NCBI RefSeq assembly: GCF_009909145.1
Contig: NZ_JAAAPJ010000020.1
Coordinates: 1 to 64,000, forward strand
Reading direction: 5' to 3'
DNA: 64,000 nucleotides
DNA from: Corallococcus silvisoli
GTDB lineage: Bacteria; Myxococcota; Myxococcia; Myxococcales; Myxococcaceae
Part shown: piece after piece, positions 63,214 through 64,000 of the stretch
Numbering within the stretch: position 1 is the first letter of the stretch
Layout of the letters: each line of letters begins with the position of its first letter
The notes under the pieces: model-generated
Told to the model about the DNA's origin: nothing
The model's database searches: none
Seen by the model: only the letters and a program-made list of their open reading frames with translations
Made by a program: the position numbers and the translations under genes

Positions 63214-64000
63214 ATGGAAGAGAGGGTTCGCGACGTCGACGCGCTGCGTGCGTGGCTCGCGGTCGAGCTGTCCTCGTTGCTAGGGCTCGAGGCGGGCAAG
63301 GTGGGGCTCGCGACGCCGTTCTTCCAGATGGGCGTCGATTCGCTCGTCGCGCTCAAGTTGATCTCCAGACTCTCTGACAAGCTGGGCAGGTCGCTCTCGC
63401 CCACGCTCATCTGGGAGCATCCGACCCCCGCGGGGCTCGCCGCCCATCTCCTGCATCCAGAGGAGGGGGCGGAGTCGAATCGCGTCCGGGACACATCCGC
63501 CCCGGAGGCTTCCGAGCCGATCGCCATCGTTGGACTGGCGTGCCGCTTCCCCTCCGCGCCCGATGCCGAGGCGTTCTGGCGGGTCCTCCAGGAGGGCATC
63601 GACTGTGTGACGGAGGTCCCCCCGGGTCGCTGGGAGGAGGCCGCCTCCCGGGCGCCAACTCCAGAGTCGCGGGAGCGGCTTCACCCTCCTCCGGGGGCGT
63701 TCCTCGACACCGTGGACCGTTTCGACCCGGGCTTCTTTGGAATCTCGCCCCGTGAGGCGGGGCAGCTCGATCCCCAGCAGCGCTTGATGTTGGAGTTGTC
63801 ATGGGAGGCGCTCGAGGATGCGGGCATCGCGCCGCGGACGCTTCGTGGCTCGAAGACGGGCGTCTTCACCGGGCTGGTCTGGCGGGACTATGCCGATCTC
63901 CAGACGCTCCATGGGGCATTGCCCTCTCTTCATACATGCACCGGCCACGCTGGGAGCATCGTCGCCAATAGGGTTTCTTATGTGTTTGGGTTCGAGGGCC
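63214..64000 (+). CDS. Type I polyketide synthase, N-terminal part (ACP-KS), truncated by the window
   Basis: The reading frame begins at ATG 63214 (an in-frame ATG at 63196 is possible) and runs off the window after about 262 residues with no stop. Residues about 10-80 are an acyl carrier protein with the GVDSLVALKL motif, phosphopantetheine Ser43. From about residue 101 a ketosynthase starts: EPIAIVGLACRFPSAPDAEA, VPPGRW, DRFDPGFFGISPREAGQLDP, QQRLMLELSWEALEDAG. The window ends at NRVSYVFGFEG, just before the active-site DTACSS region. An ACP in front of the first KS suggests a module that accepts a chain from a separate loading or NRPS protein. Product unknown. Confidence 0.9.
   Translation, partial: MEERVRDVDALRAWLAVELSSLLGLEAGKVGLATPFFQMGVDSLVALKLISRLSDKLGRSLSPTLIWEHPTPAGLAAHLLHPEEGAESNRVRDTSAPEASEPIAIVGLACRFPSAPDAEAFWRVLQEGIDCVTEVPPGRWEEAASRAPTPESRERLHPPPGAFLDTVDRFDPGFFGISPREAGQLDPQQRLMLELSWEALEDAGIAPRTLRGSKTGVFTGLVWRDYADLQTLHGALPSLHTCTGHAGSIVANRVSYVFGFEG

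Overview
The window is high-GC DNA from a fruiting myxobacterium of the Myxococcaceae/Cystobacterineae type (Myxococcus, Corallococcus, Stigmatella or a close relative). The evidence is very high third-position GC, FHA and Ser/Thr-kinase signalling genes, a DUF4388 protein, a Sit-type lipoprotein toxin, and a nine-gene locus at 51.3-61.6 kb whose order matches the exoA-exoI spore-coat polysaccharide locus of Myxococcus xanthus. The genus is an inference.

Layout. 0-2.2 kb: a lipoprotein polymorphic toxin with overlapping immunity gene, beside convergently oriented tRNA-Lys and tRNA-Glu. 2.3-7.8 kb: greB, a conserved unknown, a PIN-PhoH ATPase, a DUF493 protein, a methyltransferase-like protein and a diacylglycerol-kinase-like gene. 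8.1-10.2 kb: dnaK with a promoter candidate and a strong terminator. 10.3-17.1 kb: an unknown gene, a DCC-family protein, and a MoxR ATPase / von Willebrand A / coiled-coil cluster. 17.1-25.3 kb: a signalling block with a diadenylate-cyclase-domain protein back to back with a DksA homologue, a zinc-ribbon FHA / Ser-Thr kinase / zinc-ribbon FHA trio, bifunctional Rel, and RidA. 25.4-32.9 kb: a triple-DsbA-domain protein with a near-identical internal repeat, TusA, an ABC exporter pair, a penicillin-binding transpeptidase, a DUF4388 protein and a small glutaredoxin-like protein. 33-37 kb: a degenerate GGDEF protein, an NtrC-type regulator whose 3' end runs into a decayed tandem repeat, and an SDR protein. 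37.2-42.4 kb: a secreted dimethylformamidase-like/NHL/PKD protein, a cation/proton antiporter and a TPR protein. 42.5-46.7 kb: DAHP synthase converging on two tandem prephenate dehydratases, then a DUF4291-EVE pair. 47.2-50.9 kb: a phospholipase-D-type cardiolipin synthase, an EEP-domain lipoprotein and a small membrane protein.

51.2-61.6 kb: the exo locus, preceded by a good sigma-54 promoter match. It encodes an outer-membrane polysaccharide export lipoprotein, a beta-barrel-like protein, a Wzz-type co-polymerase, a tyrosine kinase, a priming glycosyltransferase, a YvcK-like protein, two GNAT/FemAB-type transferases and a PLP aminotransferase. No Wzx flippase or Wzy polymerase is present here. 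61.7-64 kb: a nitrilase-superfamily hydrolase, an unusually AT-rich intergenic stretch, and the start of a type I polyketide synthase (ACP then KS) that runs off the window.

No rRNA, insertion sequence, transposase, integrase or CRISPR array was seen. Functions come from motif reading only; no database search was run.
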